Assembly (NCBI GenBank): GCA_019915135.1
Contig: JAHLMK010000006.1
Location: 186,001 to 250,000, forward strand
Reading direction: 5' to 3'
Origin: Strobilurus pachycystidiatus
Taxonomy: Eukaryota; Basidiomycota; Agaricomycetes; Agaricales; Physalacriaceae
DNA length: 64,000 nucleotides
Below the pieces are notes generated by a model, which ran no database searches, was not told the DNA's origin, and worked only from the letters and a program-made list of their open reading frames with translations. Position numbers and translations under genes: made by a program. This document shows, piece after piece, positions 32,353 through 43,132 of this stretch (position 1 is its first letter; each line of letters starts with the position of its first letter).

Positions 32353-34355
32353 CAAGAATCATTGCCTTTTAGTGTATCTCTCAAGCTTTGACACTCATAG
32401 TACTCTCGGGACATTTGAGTCTTGCTGCCATTGGCTACCGTGGCTTTGATTAAAGCCATCGGCAGATACTATTAGTACACTACTTACAAGTCATCGGACT
32501 CCCTCTGCCACGAGGAGGACCTCCACGACTTGATATATCTCTCACACGTTGCGTTGATTGCAAGGAATGGCGACTACTTAGATTTGCAGCAAAGTGGCTC
32601 GCCGTTCGGCGCAGTATGAAAATATATCCTAGACATGCGTCAACTGCTTCAAGCTTGTGTGACGGAGTGCCCTTAGATGGCCAAGTCCTCAGACGTCCAT
32701 TCAGACCAGCAGTCAAAGTTTACGATGGCATCGTATCAGAGCAATAGATTTGAGCGTGTCAAGGAGGAATCACATTTGAGCATTACTCAACGATAAGGTG
32801 AGTCCATTTGGTAGTGCCGGTTTCTGTGAGACGACGCCGTGTGCTACTTGGCCACACGTAAGAATAGACAATACAGTGGATGGTCAAGCAATCAGTCAGG
32901 CGCGTTCAAATCGGCTCAAGTTTATGGAGCAAAAGCTAGCATGGCACAACATTGGCGGAGGTCTGTGGCGCACGCTGCGGGGTCGGCTTGATCCAAATCG
33001 CAATACGAGAGAAATTGAGGGATAGTATTGAGTGAGATGCTGTCCAGCGGCGTGCGTGCGAGTGCCAGTGAGGGTTGACGACCTTACAGAAAGGAATGCT
33101 ATTCAAGTTGGTGATCAATCTGTCAAAGAGTGGAGACGCCCTGGAAGTAAGTTCTGAGTCAGTGATCATGTCCAATTGATGATGGGAGGTGAGCGGCATT
33201 GAAACTCCGCTCGTGGCGCAATTGAGTCCCTGAGTCAGGACTCGAAGTTCGAATAGAAGCTTCAGCGGGCGCCGGGCGGACCGGTGATACTAGAGTATGC
33301 AAGAAGCCCGGAGCGTGAAAGCACCAGAGCGTCTGCCAGAGCCACTGGGACACCCAGAATTGACCACGGGACCTTCAGCAGAGCATGCGCTAAGCGCTTC
33401 ATTTGAGATGGCAGACTTCAGTCTGTTGCTCTCACAACGGAGCTATGCCCGCGGTGCTGCCCATAATCCTTGCCTCACTGCCCTGTGATTATCAGTCACT
33501 GACACACCTCTGACACCCAAACCGTGTACTGAGAGACCTCCACACGGAGTTGCGCACTCAATCGTTGAAAATGAAGAAGCAGGCCGTGGAAATTGAACGT
33601 TCCACGTGTGATACCCCGGCCCTGCTCACGTCCCTTGTCCCTTTGCACCTTCCCTATCAACCCCACATCGAACTTCGCGACTTCGAGCAGATGATCCGGT
33701 CAGAACTCAATTACAGGATACAATCAGTGTCATCGGAGAATTTGGACACGTATAGCACAGTATCTATGGCCGCATGAACCCCGGCCTTGTCGAACCGTTA
33801 CAAAACCCAAGTAGAGTAATGATTTGCTAGTTTGTGCAAGCTACGGCAAAGATAAATCATACACTCGTCCCCCGTATGATGGTTCAGGGAAAGATGCACT
33901 GTTCACGCAGGATCGCAAAATTCTCGGTCAACGCCATCGGTGGATTGAACGGTCCGGAGAATCACGTTGATAGGTCGCCAATGTGGACTTGTACACACTG
34001 ATACCGAAATTGAAGTTTGGGGTGCGAATGCGCGCCCACTGTCCCAGAGGCCAACGGACTGCGCGGTCAGTGTGCGACTGGGATGAGCGCTGACGCTGCT
34101 ACAGGGGCAACCTTGCCAGCCAAAGTAGTGTCGAACAGTGGTAATTATAATTGATTGAACTACGCTCATAACTCACATTCACAAATAAAGAGCTGACCAC
34201 CACATTGAAAAACGATACGTACAGTACTTCACAGATGCAGAAAGAACACGAGATAAATACAAGGTCACCACATCCCCATCCATCTCCTCCTCCATGCACA
34301 CGTTAGTTGTTCCTAACCCAATGAGGCTGAACACCGTCACAGAGAAAGCACACGC
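32353..34355. other. Intergenic, no gene recognised
   Basis: Two kilobases between the methyltransferase gene and the transporter 3' end. Only short frames, none with a recognisable motif or convincing intron chain. Confidence 0.45.
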
Positions 34356-35305
34356 TCACAAAGGCAGAAGCGGCAGAGCCACGACAGCCTTCTTTTCAGA
34401 AGCCAGTAACTCCGAAAGGCCAATATAGTACGCGATGAACGCGGTGACGATACCGAATCCTCCTCCAGCCTTGGTGGCCTTCAGATGTCCACCCATTTCG
34501 CCGACAGCGAGGAGCAGGAAGGTGATGGTGAGGCAACCGAACAGAGCCATGAACGCTCCCGATTTACGAAGGGATGTGATACTGTAGAGGATGTCAGAGC
34601 AAAGTGATGAACGTCAGGGAAGGAAAACGAACAAGAAGAGGAAGGTAACAATCATCCACGCGAATAGGAAGATGCCGAGTGCGTCAGCGAGGGAATCGGG
34701 GTCCGCTTCAAAGGCGGCGAGGATACCGGAGTTGGGGATGAGGATGGTCGCGTATGACATCCAGAAAGCGCCATACGATGTGAAAGCTACACAAACGGCG
34801 GTCAGCGATTGGTCGGACGCGGGTGCGGTGCAAACAAGATGGCCTAGACCGCGACGCGAATTTGACGTCCGGACCACGATGATGATCACCGTGCGGGGTA
34901 ACGACGATAAGGACAGCGGGCAACTCACCAGTTCCACCGAAAGCATTTCCTCTGGGGAACTCCCACATGCCGGCCAAAAGCTGGGCGAGACCGCCACAGA
35001 AGATAGCCATGCCGACGACAACGTTGGGCGTGTGGATGTGGCGGACCTGGACGTTGTAGAAAGACAGCATGAATCTGCAAGTGCGTCAGCGTCGGGAATC
35101 TGGGTAAATCCGACAGGACATACGTGGTCGACGCGAAACTGAAGAGACCGAGAGCACCTGGGTTTGCGATCCTTGTTGGACGAGGCGTGTAAAGAGTCTG
35201 GTCGGTATAGTGTCCCAGCCCATGGTGGTCGGTGTTGTGGTGGTTAATAGCAGGCGGGGCATTGGCCTGGACGGGGCCCGAGTGTCCTTTGTCTTCAACC
35301 GACAT
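34356..35305 (-). CDS. GPR1/FUN34/YaaH family transporter (acetate/ammonium type), 235 aa
   Basis: Four exons (35124-35305, 34929-35074, 34633-34786, 34356-34581) with consistent phases. The family signature is NPGALGLFSFASTTFMLSFY in the first membrane helix. Later segments GMAIFCGGLAQLLAGMWEF, AFTSYGAFWMSYATILI and SGAFMALFGCLTITFLLLAV are the expected helices of this six-helix family. A hydrophilic, His-rich N-terminus (NHHNTDHHGLGHY) precedes the membrane part. Members such as yeast Ady2 and Aspergillus AcpA import acetate at the plasma membrane. The exon 3 donor GTTCGT was chosen because it alone keeps the frame into ITSLRKSGAF. Confidence 0.9.
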
Positions 35306-37379
35306 TGTGTGAGCTGGGAATCGGCGTCAGAGAGCTCGTCGACAAGAACGATGGCGAGTACCAACGAACCTTAAGCGGCAGTAAAGACGACTGAGCTAGG
35401 TTGGGGAATGGGGGTAAGGAACTCAGAGGCGTATGTTCGCAGAACCCTGCTTTTTGTTGGAATGCCTACGTAATGATGATTTCAATCTCGATGTCTCAGA
35501 AAAGTTTTTCCTGGAGATCCGTTTCCGCATTTAGGCGATGCCCCACATCACGCGCCTGCCAACCCTCCCCACATGATGTGGGGTACCCGACACGGGCGCA
35601 CAGTCGCGCTCAGTGGGCGGGTTGTCGATGGAAGCAAACCAAATGGCGGTGAAATTGCATTTGCTAGAACTGGTCGCATGGGTAAACGCACCCAAGCGCA
35701 CCCATGATGATCATCCACCAACTGACCCGAGGTGCACTCCATCATCGCGGTAATCACTTGTCCTTCGCATCTTGCCATCACGCGGCAGTCCGCGTGTAGC
35801 CCGCAATATCATCATCGGCACCCTGTCTTTCTCACCCTCACTACATCCCTTTCTCCATAATACAGTCGTCGGGCTAGCCTCTCGCTCTCGAATGCCAAAT
35901 CCCAATGGCTCCCCGTGGGGCGCTCCTTGGCACTCCTTCCCCAGACAAAAGACACAAACGGGCCCCTTCTCTCCGCTGAACATGACACCACTTTCCGAAA
36001 GTCGCGCTCGTGTCTGTGAGAGGCTAGTCAATCAACAACTCAATTGGAATGGTGACGCTCGTAATATTACGATTAGATCCCCGAGAATAGTCCAGGTCGG
36101 CCATGTGGGACGTGTCTCGGAGGCGACGCGCTTATGACGAGCCTGGTCTCGATACCCTGAGCGCACAAGGCTGGTGGCGGACTCGTGTCCGTAGTGCTTG
36201 GACCGTGGACGCGTCCCTTCTAGTTTCCGCTATATCATATATGGTCGGCGGTCTTCCTTTCCTACGCGGTCGTATCAATTTCTCCACTTTCGGACAGCCA
36301 TCTCTAGCGTGGGCTGTGGCGTATCTAGAAGCGTCTCACTTCTCACAAGCGTCTCACTTCTCACCCTAGTGTCGCGGCAAATCTCGATTCCAAGAATAAG
36401 CACACCGTGTTTGGCATCGAATCGCATCTGGCTCAGATTAATTGACAGGGAGAATCTTCGCGCTTGCCTGGAGGTGAGACCTTGGACACACGTCTCATGG
36501 ATCATGGCGGGCTTCTCATCTCATCCATGATACCGCCTCTCGTCTCAAGTCTCAAGTCATCTCCATTCTCCTGCTAATTATGAAACCATTGTAGCCGTGC
36601 AGGATGAATAGGTTTCGCGCTCATTCAACCGTTTGAAGCTTCACGTCAGACTTGTGTGGCCAGGATGCCCGTAGTACGTATGCAAATCCCTATCACTGTT
36701 CTGATGCCAGTGTTCAGTTCGGGTTCCACAAAACTGCGCCCACTGTCGTACGATTAACATTTTTCCGTCGAGCCCGAATGCCACGGCGTCCGGCGTCAAT
36801 GGTAAATCGCATTACACCCCCGCTCACATAACCGAGCGTAGTACCGCCGCCTGTCTCACCACAGACCGCATCTCGTAGTGGATGATCAGAATGTCTAGAA
36901 TGGGGACGCGGGGCCCTGACACCGAGCATGGGGGAGCCGGGACGGGAGGTGGGATCTGCACCCGGCCCGTACTGCGGGAAGGGGAAGGGGACGATGAACG
37001 TTCAACGGATGGGAATGGGGATCTTGGCCGTTGTTCAATCCAGGTTCAATCTGTTGATCAACCGCGGGGATACGTGCGCTGCGCATGATGGACCTTCATT
37101 CGCGCTCGGTGATGGTGGCTGGTGTACGCTGATGGTAACATACGTCTATAGATTCTATGAGATCGCGCTCACGTTCAAAGCCCAGTATCAAGGCTTCCCA
37201 CCTTCGTGGGGATGTATATCGGGAATGCACGATCGAAAACGGAAAGGTACTCGCGAAAGGGGAGAGGGAAAGGAAGGAGAGCTCATCCCGGGGGTATACA
37301 TCAGAGGCCAAGGGGGTAAAGTGAGACAGTTTAGCGATTCGGCTCCAAACTAGAACCAGAGGAAAGACCTCAGATCGCA
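35306..37379. other. Intergenic, no gene recognised; small hairpin and tandem repeat
   Basis: Contains a 10-bp inverted repeat CCCCACATCA/TGATGTGGGG at 35541-35550 and 35574-35583, and an 18-bp tandem duplication (AAGCGTCTCACTTCTCAC) near 36331-36366. No supported gene. Confidence 0.45.
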
Positions 37380-37472
37380 GGCGCTATAGTGTAGTGGCAT
37401 CACATGGGATTCTGATTTCCCCGTCATAATTTGCGAGTTCCCATAACCCAGGTTCGACCCCTGGTAGTGCCT
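37380..37472 (+). tRNA. tRNA-Gln (CTG) with 22-nt intron
   Basis: Acceptor GGCGCTA pairs with TAGTGCC. The D arm resembles eukaryotic tRNA-Gln (TAGTGTAGTGGCATCAC). The anticodon stem TGGGA/TCCCA encloses TTCTGAT, giving CTG. The intron TTTCCCCGTCATAATTTGCG plus AG follows position 37. The T arm is CCAGG-TTCGACC-CCTGG. A T-run at 37491-37496 follows as terminator. Confidence 0.9.
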
Positions 37473-37490
37473 TTAAGCATTTAGGTGAGG

Positions 37491-37496
37491 TTTTTT
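37491..37496 (+). terminator. Pol III T-run terminator of tRNA-Gln
   Basis: Six T about 19 nt after the tRNA. Confidence 0.65.
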
Positions 37497-37532
37497 CTCT
37501 CAGACGTAGACGGTAGCACGGTAGACTAGCTA

Positions 37533-37859
37533 GGGTGGCGCAGTAAACCTCGGCCGTCGGTTTGAAACCGTTACTTACTGACCTCCCTTTTGGCCTAGGT
37601 TTCGATACTGTTACTAACGGTTTTGATACCAGCACGTGGTGCGTCCACGTGAGGGGCGCGCCGCCCTCCCGCCCCATCCCCGCCCTCTTGTCTCTGGTCT
37701 CAGGCTTGCCCAGCAGCGGCGCGGCCATCACGTGAAGTCATCACGTGCTGGTATTGAAACCTCCAAACCTACTCATCGACCTTTCAATACCGTATCGATA
37801 CTGTTAATAACTGCAGTAAACCCGGGGTGTATCAAAACCTAGGGTTTACTGCGCCACCC
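37533..37859. mobile_element. tRNA-linked MITE family, copy 3
   Basis: Left end GGGTGGCGCAGTAAACC and right end GGTTTACTGCGCCACCC, bordered by TA at 37531-37532 and 37860-37861. The interior follows copy 1 nearly block by block, including the core GGGGCGCGCCGCCCTCCCGC and CTGGTCTCAGGCTTGCC. It carries four CACGTG motifs (37633, 37646, 37729, 37742). It lies 60 bp after tRNA-Gln and is 327 bp long. No coding capacity. Confidence 0.86.
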
Positions 37860-38110
37860 TAAGACTAGCAGTACTTTAACTTACTACTGAGTTCCGGGGC
37901 AAAAGTTTACTTTTGAACCGGTTATATCGTCTATAGCGATGTGTACCTGAACAGGAACCATCATTTGTGACTCCTGTCACGTCGGATCAGTGGCCGTGCT
38001 CGCTGCTGAGCGCTGAACTGCTGACCTTTCCGCCTTACTACCAGTTACTACCATGTTCACATGTCCAGCTTGACACCAAATGGCGCCGCCGACGTCGGGA
38101 GATTTCACCG

Positions 38111-39434
38111 GTCGTCGGGATCAACTTTGCCAATTTGTATGCCTCCATCGCTGTGCTCACCAAGGTTTGTGTCAGCAATTGCTTGCCACAGCGGAGGATT
38201 GACGACCAATGACAGAAGGGCCTTGCTGAATCGATAGAGGATGGCAAGCACCACATTGTGTGATTCATCGCTTTATGGGGCGAGCAGATGGTGCGTCTAT
38301 CATCCTTCCCATTATCATCGCGCTCATAGTACAATCATGTAGTACATCGGCAACCAAGCCAAGCAGCAGCTTGTGACAAACGCAAAACAGCACGATTACT
38401 GGATTCCGCAATCTCACTGGCAAAAAGTGTGGTGGCAGTTCCTTGTTAACTGCAATTGATCTTGACGCGACTCGTAACGGTACAGATTCGCTGAAATATC
38501 ACAGTCATTGTCGTCCACTTCCGCACCCCTGATACAGCACCCGACCTGCCAGATGTGCCCGCATACAAGGTCGAAGTGCTGTCTGCAGTGCATCGCCTGC
38601 CCCATTACCCAAGACGGCGTTCAACATTACTGCCGCGTCGGCCACCGCGACACTCTGCGAGTCGGAGCCCATACCCACAGAGCGCATCCTGTCCATTTCC
38701 GACGTTACGACCATTTTCCTCGAATCCATCTACCAGTCCGCGGAAGATCTCCCTGACAAAAAGTACAGGGCGCCGTCATCACCATCGTCCTGCAGTCGTC
38801 CCTCCCACCTTCTCCAAGGTACAGATCGATGCGCTCAAGCAGGCCGCAACGGATGCGGGCGTCAAGGTGTGCCAGTGCTTCAAAGAGCCCGGCGTCTTTG
38901 CCGCTGCTACCTCTCGTCTACACCGCCGTCACCAAGGCCATGTTTTGTCCTCCTCTCCTCGCTAAACATTGACTTGTACAAGATCAACAAGATTGTGTAT
39001 GTCGGCGGGACGTTGCGTCTACCGGGGCTCAACGACAACCTCATGAACACTGGCGGCTTCGAGGAGGCAGTCGCCACGCCGTTCTCTATGGGCACGGTCG
39101 TCAGTACCGTCATCGGCATCGACCACACTCCTTGCGCGTGGATGCACAATCCAGGCGACGATTATTGTGCAGCTCCCACACGACGAGGACTCTGCCCAGA
39201 TCCGCAAGGCGTTCTCGAGATATCGACGCGCCAGTCCTCGCGCGCTCCCTGGGCTTGTACTTCCCGCAGGAGGGGGGCAAGGGCACGATTGTGCCTGTCT
39301 TACTCGAGCAGACTTTCCTCCTCGCATGTCAGCTCGTCAACACGCTCGACATCGACCTGCCAGAGAGCTTGAAGATGTTCGGATTTGAGCTGGGGGAGAT
39401 TAGGGAAGCTTTGCTTGTATCTCTATCGTGTTAA
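38111..39434 (+). pseudogene. SSZ1: Decayed copy of SSZ1, the atypical Hsp70 of the ribosome-associated complex
   Basis: Pieces of an Ssz1-type Hsp70 occur in order but in changing frames: VVGINFANLYASIAVLTK at 38111, then YIGNQAKQQLVTNAK at about 38343, TGFRNLTGKK at about 38399, DVPAYKVEVL at about 38554, ERILSISDVTTIFLESIYQS at about 38690, VQGAVITIVL, VQIDALKQAATDAGVKV, DLYKINKIVYVGG at about 38975, and FPQEGGKGTIVPVLLEQT near the end. Intron-like GT..AG sequences remain after LTK and before YIGNQ, so this is a DNA-level duplicate, not a processed copy. Several frameshifts are present, and much of the nucleotide-binding domain between TDAGVKV and the DLYKINK segment is missing. Ssz1 pairs with zuotin at the ribosome exit; this copy cannot supply that function. 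Confidence 0.82.
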
Positions 39435-39881
39435 GCAGAATAACAGAGAATGCTCAATGAATCAATTTGCCCCGGATATGCCGCGCGCGCGACGGCCCAC
39501 CATGATTTTACTTACTAAGTAGTCTGGTCAGTGGTTAGTGTTCACTGTGCACAGTGCCCGCTGCACGGGTGAGTTCACAGTCGTGACGGCACAGTCGCCA
39601 GTCACCAGTGTGCACTGCGCACGCGGAACGCCACAATTGCCAGCGCCCTATTCCAAATACAATTCAATCCCCCTTTTGGTAACTCGCAGTGATTAGGCGC
39701 GCGTTTCCAGGTGCTAATGAGCACGAGTTACCCGACAAGTCTAAACCTGATGGTCATTTGCGACTTCGAAATATTTTTGGGAAAAAAGAGTGGAAACTTG
39801 AAGTACACCAAATCCTCAAATAGTGAGTTTCTATCTATGGTAAGCAATAGTAGTGTCCTCCAAATCGCATCTGTTTTGCGG
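39435..39881. other. Intergenic, CAGTG-rich
   Basis: Around 39530-39620 the sequence is a dense mix of CAGTG/CACTG and GTGCAC words. No gene recognised. Confidence 0.4.
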
Positions 39882-42800
39882 TTACTGGATGCTGCAGCGG
39901 GGGTCAGATACGAAGAGGATGGGCCAAAATTTGCAATACATACCTAGATGCACTGACGGTTTCATCAGCGACCGGCTCTGCTGCCTCCACACCTTCCGCC
40001 GGGCATAGCAGGTTCCTCGCAGCGAGGCCTGTCGGTTGCCACGGGGTAAGTGACCGTCTACGAGAGACACCATCTCCAAAGCATTTCTACATGGAAGTCG
40101 AATCAGCACGTATTTGAAGGGCAAGAAATCTGTACGAACCTGGAAGATCTGGAAGTCTTTGCTGAAGAGGTTCTTGGAGGTGCTATCATCGAAGAGGCCG
40201 AAAAAATTGCCAGATGCGCCTATCTTGACGTCGAGAGCAGCGGAGACAGTGACGCAGCCGCCGAAGGAGGCACTCGAGTCTGTGGTGATTTTCCGCTTGG
40301 CCAGGTCTTCGCCCAGGCGAGCGGAGTAGATTAAGGCTGGCACGGAGGAGCGGCGCAAGAAGAACGAATCGTCTGAATCATCGTCGAACGAGGAATCATC
40401 ATCATCATCATCATCAAATGAAGAATCATCGTCGAATGAGGAGTCATCGGAGGAAGAGTCGTCCTCGTCGTCGTCGAAGGTGGAATCGTCATCATCATCT
40501 GTATCCTCCGAATCATCGTCTGGAGAATCATCCTCGTCGAACGTATCGTCCGTGTCATCGTCAGGAGCATCAGATGAGGAATCGTCTGTGGCTGTGGTTG
40601 GGTCATCGGTTGATGCTGAATTGTCAGCATCGGACGTGGTATCATCTACAGCTGAGGTGTCGTCCGTATCAGCATCATCGGTGGCGGTATCATTGTCCGC
40701 GTCGGTGTCAGAGTCATCGTTTGTACTGTCTGCATCGTCCGAGGTGGCATCAGCATCGTCAGACTCATCCGTTCCATCCTCCGCGTCAGTATCATCAGCA
40801 CTCCCAGTCTCCTCCGCCGCGTCCGTAGCGAAAGTTGCTGAACCAGTAGCAAAGGAATCATCCGCCGCCGCGCTGTCCGATGACAGAGCACCTGAATCAT
40901 CGAAGAAAGAGGCAGTCGCCGTCGCCGTTGCCGAACCGGAGTCGTCGAAAGCACTGGCGCTGGCGCTAACCTCAGAATCATCGAAGAAGGAAGCAGTCGC
41001 CGTCGCAGTAGCAGTGCCGAAATCGTCAAAATCACTGGCACTGGCACTAGCGTCAGCGCCCGAGGCGCTCACCCCGTCCGAGGAGCCAGAGTCATCGAGG
41101 AATGAAGCAGTCGCAGTTGCCGATGGCAATGCGCTCACATCATCGAAACCACTGGCACTGGCACTGGCACTGAAAGCGCTGGCACTGATGCTGTCGCTGA
41201 CACTGATGCTGTCGCTGGGGCTGGCACTGAATACACTGTCGCTTGCACTGGCACTGGCACTGGCACTGGCACTGGCACTGAATGCACTGGCACTGGCACT
41301 GAATGCACTGGCACTTGCACTAGCTGAGGCACTCGCCACACTCGAGCTGGAACTCGATGCAGATATAGCTGCCGAGCTCGCGCTCGCGCTCGAGCTTGCA
41401 ATCGAGCTCGAGCTCGCAATCGTAGCATTCGCCTTCGCACTCGCATCCAACTGCAACTCCAACGCCGCTTTAGCGTCCAGTTCCAGAAACACCTTCGCCG
41501 AGACTGTGTCCCCAATGGCGGATATGCCGAGATTGATGCTCGGGATGAGGTGCGCCTCGACTGTTCCGGTGGCCTTGGTCGAGGGGGAGACGGACAGTTG
41601 GAGTGCTGTTGGATGTTAGCATGTGCAAGGTTGATGACAGAGAAGACAAGTACTTACGCGTATCACCGATATTGAACTGCCCTCCATCCTTGCTGTCGTC
41701 CTTCCCGGGAGGAAAGACGAAGGTCGCGTCGGTTATGGTGTACACGACACCGACGTTGAGGTCGACATCGACATCGAGCTTAGCCGTGGCTTGGGCGTCA
41801 ATCTCGAATGTGGGGCCGATTGTTAGGACGCTGTTAAGTTTGTGTCAATTAACCAGGATGTAAGAACGTATACTAATACTCACCCAGGGAAGTCCAGTCC
41901 AGGAATTCCGACAGAGAAGAGAGAGAGCTTTCCAGAGTCCAAAGAACCCTGAGTGGAGCATATGAGATGTTTAATTATAGAAAGTGAAGATTGACAAAAG
42001 CTCACAGCAACGTCAGCTTTCAGATCAATGGCCCCAGTCAGTGCAGCATTCAGATCTGTCACGAAGTCAGCACATCGACTCCAAGTCTGCCTGTCATTAT
42101 TACGACATACCAGCAACGATAGCAAAGTCGTTCATCTTCGGCGGAACGATAGTCCCAGACGCCACCACCCCAATGGTCGCCACAGCATGCGCCTTGGCCG
42201 AGACGTCGATGTTCAGACTCGCCGAGGCAGGCGGGCAGTCCAAGCTCTTCTTGAGCAGGTTGAACTTCTTGTCCACGTCAGCTGGAATCTTGAAGGACTT
42301 GTCAACGTTGAATTTGTTGTGCAGCACGTCAGTTACGGCTGACAGTCGTGAGCATCAAATACATAAATGATGGAGTGGAAAACATACTGTCAACAGCGCT
42401 TGCCAGGAAATCAGTAACAACGTTACGCCTGGTGGTTCTGTGCATACGCTTGACGCTGGCAGTGGTGGAGACACCAGAGAGATCCGCATCTGCACCGGGG
42501 ACGTTGGCGCCTTGCAGGATGAAGTTGACATTGCCGGTTTTCGAGCTATCTACAGCGCCGAAATTCGTGTCCAGGGCAAGAGCACGTACGGGCTTGGGAT
42601 CAGCACGTTTTGCTAGACGCGCAGGCACGGATTGATCAGTGGGTGTCCAGGCTTTGGCGACTCGGGCAAAAGCGTTGGTGCCACACTACATACGGTAGAG
42701 ATGAGAAACAGAACAAAAGAAGAGGAAATAAACTTACGCTCTCAGGCAGACGAACGATCTTGTCCACCGCCCCACTGGACTGGTACAGATGGTTACAATC

Positions 42801-43132
42801 CGATTCCTTGCCCGTACAAACGAGGCGGATATCCTGGGCCGTCGCGTTCGGGTGACAGTCGATGATGTCCCAGCCGGCGGCAGGCGTGACATCTGATATG
42901 GCGTTTGAAGATCCCCACTGAGAATGAGATGTGCAGAAGATCAGCTATGTGCACGCGCATGGCCATCAATGATGCGTACAATTTTCAAGGACCCAGAGCT
43001 GGAACCGTTGTTGGATGGGAGGGAATATTCGCATACGCCGTTAAGGCATGGTTTGGACCAGTCGTTCGTAGCATGGGTGGTGGATAAAAGAGCGGTTAGA
43101 AGGATAAATATATGAGTGGTGGTTGAGACCAT
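39882..43132 (-). CDS. Secreted DUF7223-like protein with giant Ser/Ala/Asp tract, 921 aa
   Basis: Ten exons: 42980-43132, 42738-42917, 42388-42685, 42111-42338, 42006-42055, 41884-41948, 41658-41830, 40140-41605, 39944-40086, 39882-39891. A signal peptide (MVSTTTHIFILLTALLSTTH) precedes a Cys-containing domain (WSKPCLNGVCEYSLP, IIDCHP, LPESCGTNAF). A beta-rich domain follows (NIDVSAKAHAVATIGVVASG, SVGIPGLDFPGVLTIGPTFE). Then come hundreds of Ser/Ala residues encoded by GCACTG-type hexamers and a Ser/Asp block (about 41350-40370). The C-terminus is conserved-looking (GGCVTVSAALDVKIGASGN, FFGLFDDS, KCFGDG). I recognise the ordered parts as a secreted family of Agaricomycetes usually labelled DUF7223; the function is unknown. 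The last intron is uncertain: reading through it would end the protein at a stop at 39904. Confidence 0.82.

Noticed and set aside
35541..35583. CCCCACATCA/TGATGTGGGG hairpin as a MITE or terminator
   Set aside because: Only 10-bp arms with a 23-nt loop and no target duplication; protein genes of fungi do not use hairpin terminators.
36928..37353. Plus-strand frame of 141 codons upstream of tRNA-Gln
   Set aside because: No family resemblance, Gly/Arg-rich biased composition and no intron or promoter evidence.
38505..38729. Minus-strand frame within the SSZ1 relic
   Set aside because: The homology to Ssz1 is on the plus strand; this is only a shadow frame.
40480..41619. Long plus-strand frame of 379 codons opposite the DUF7223-like gene
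   Set aside because: It is the antisense of the Ser/Ala/Asp hexamer tract; repeat composition keeps both strands open. The minus-strand gene has signal peptide, phased introns and conserved ends.
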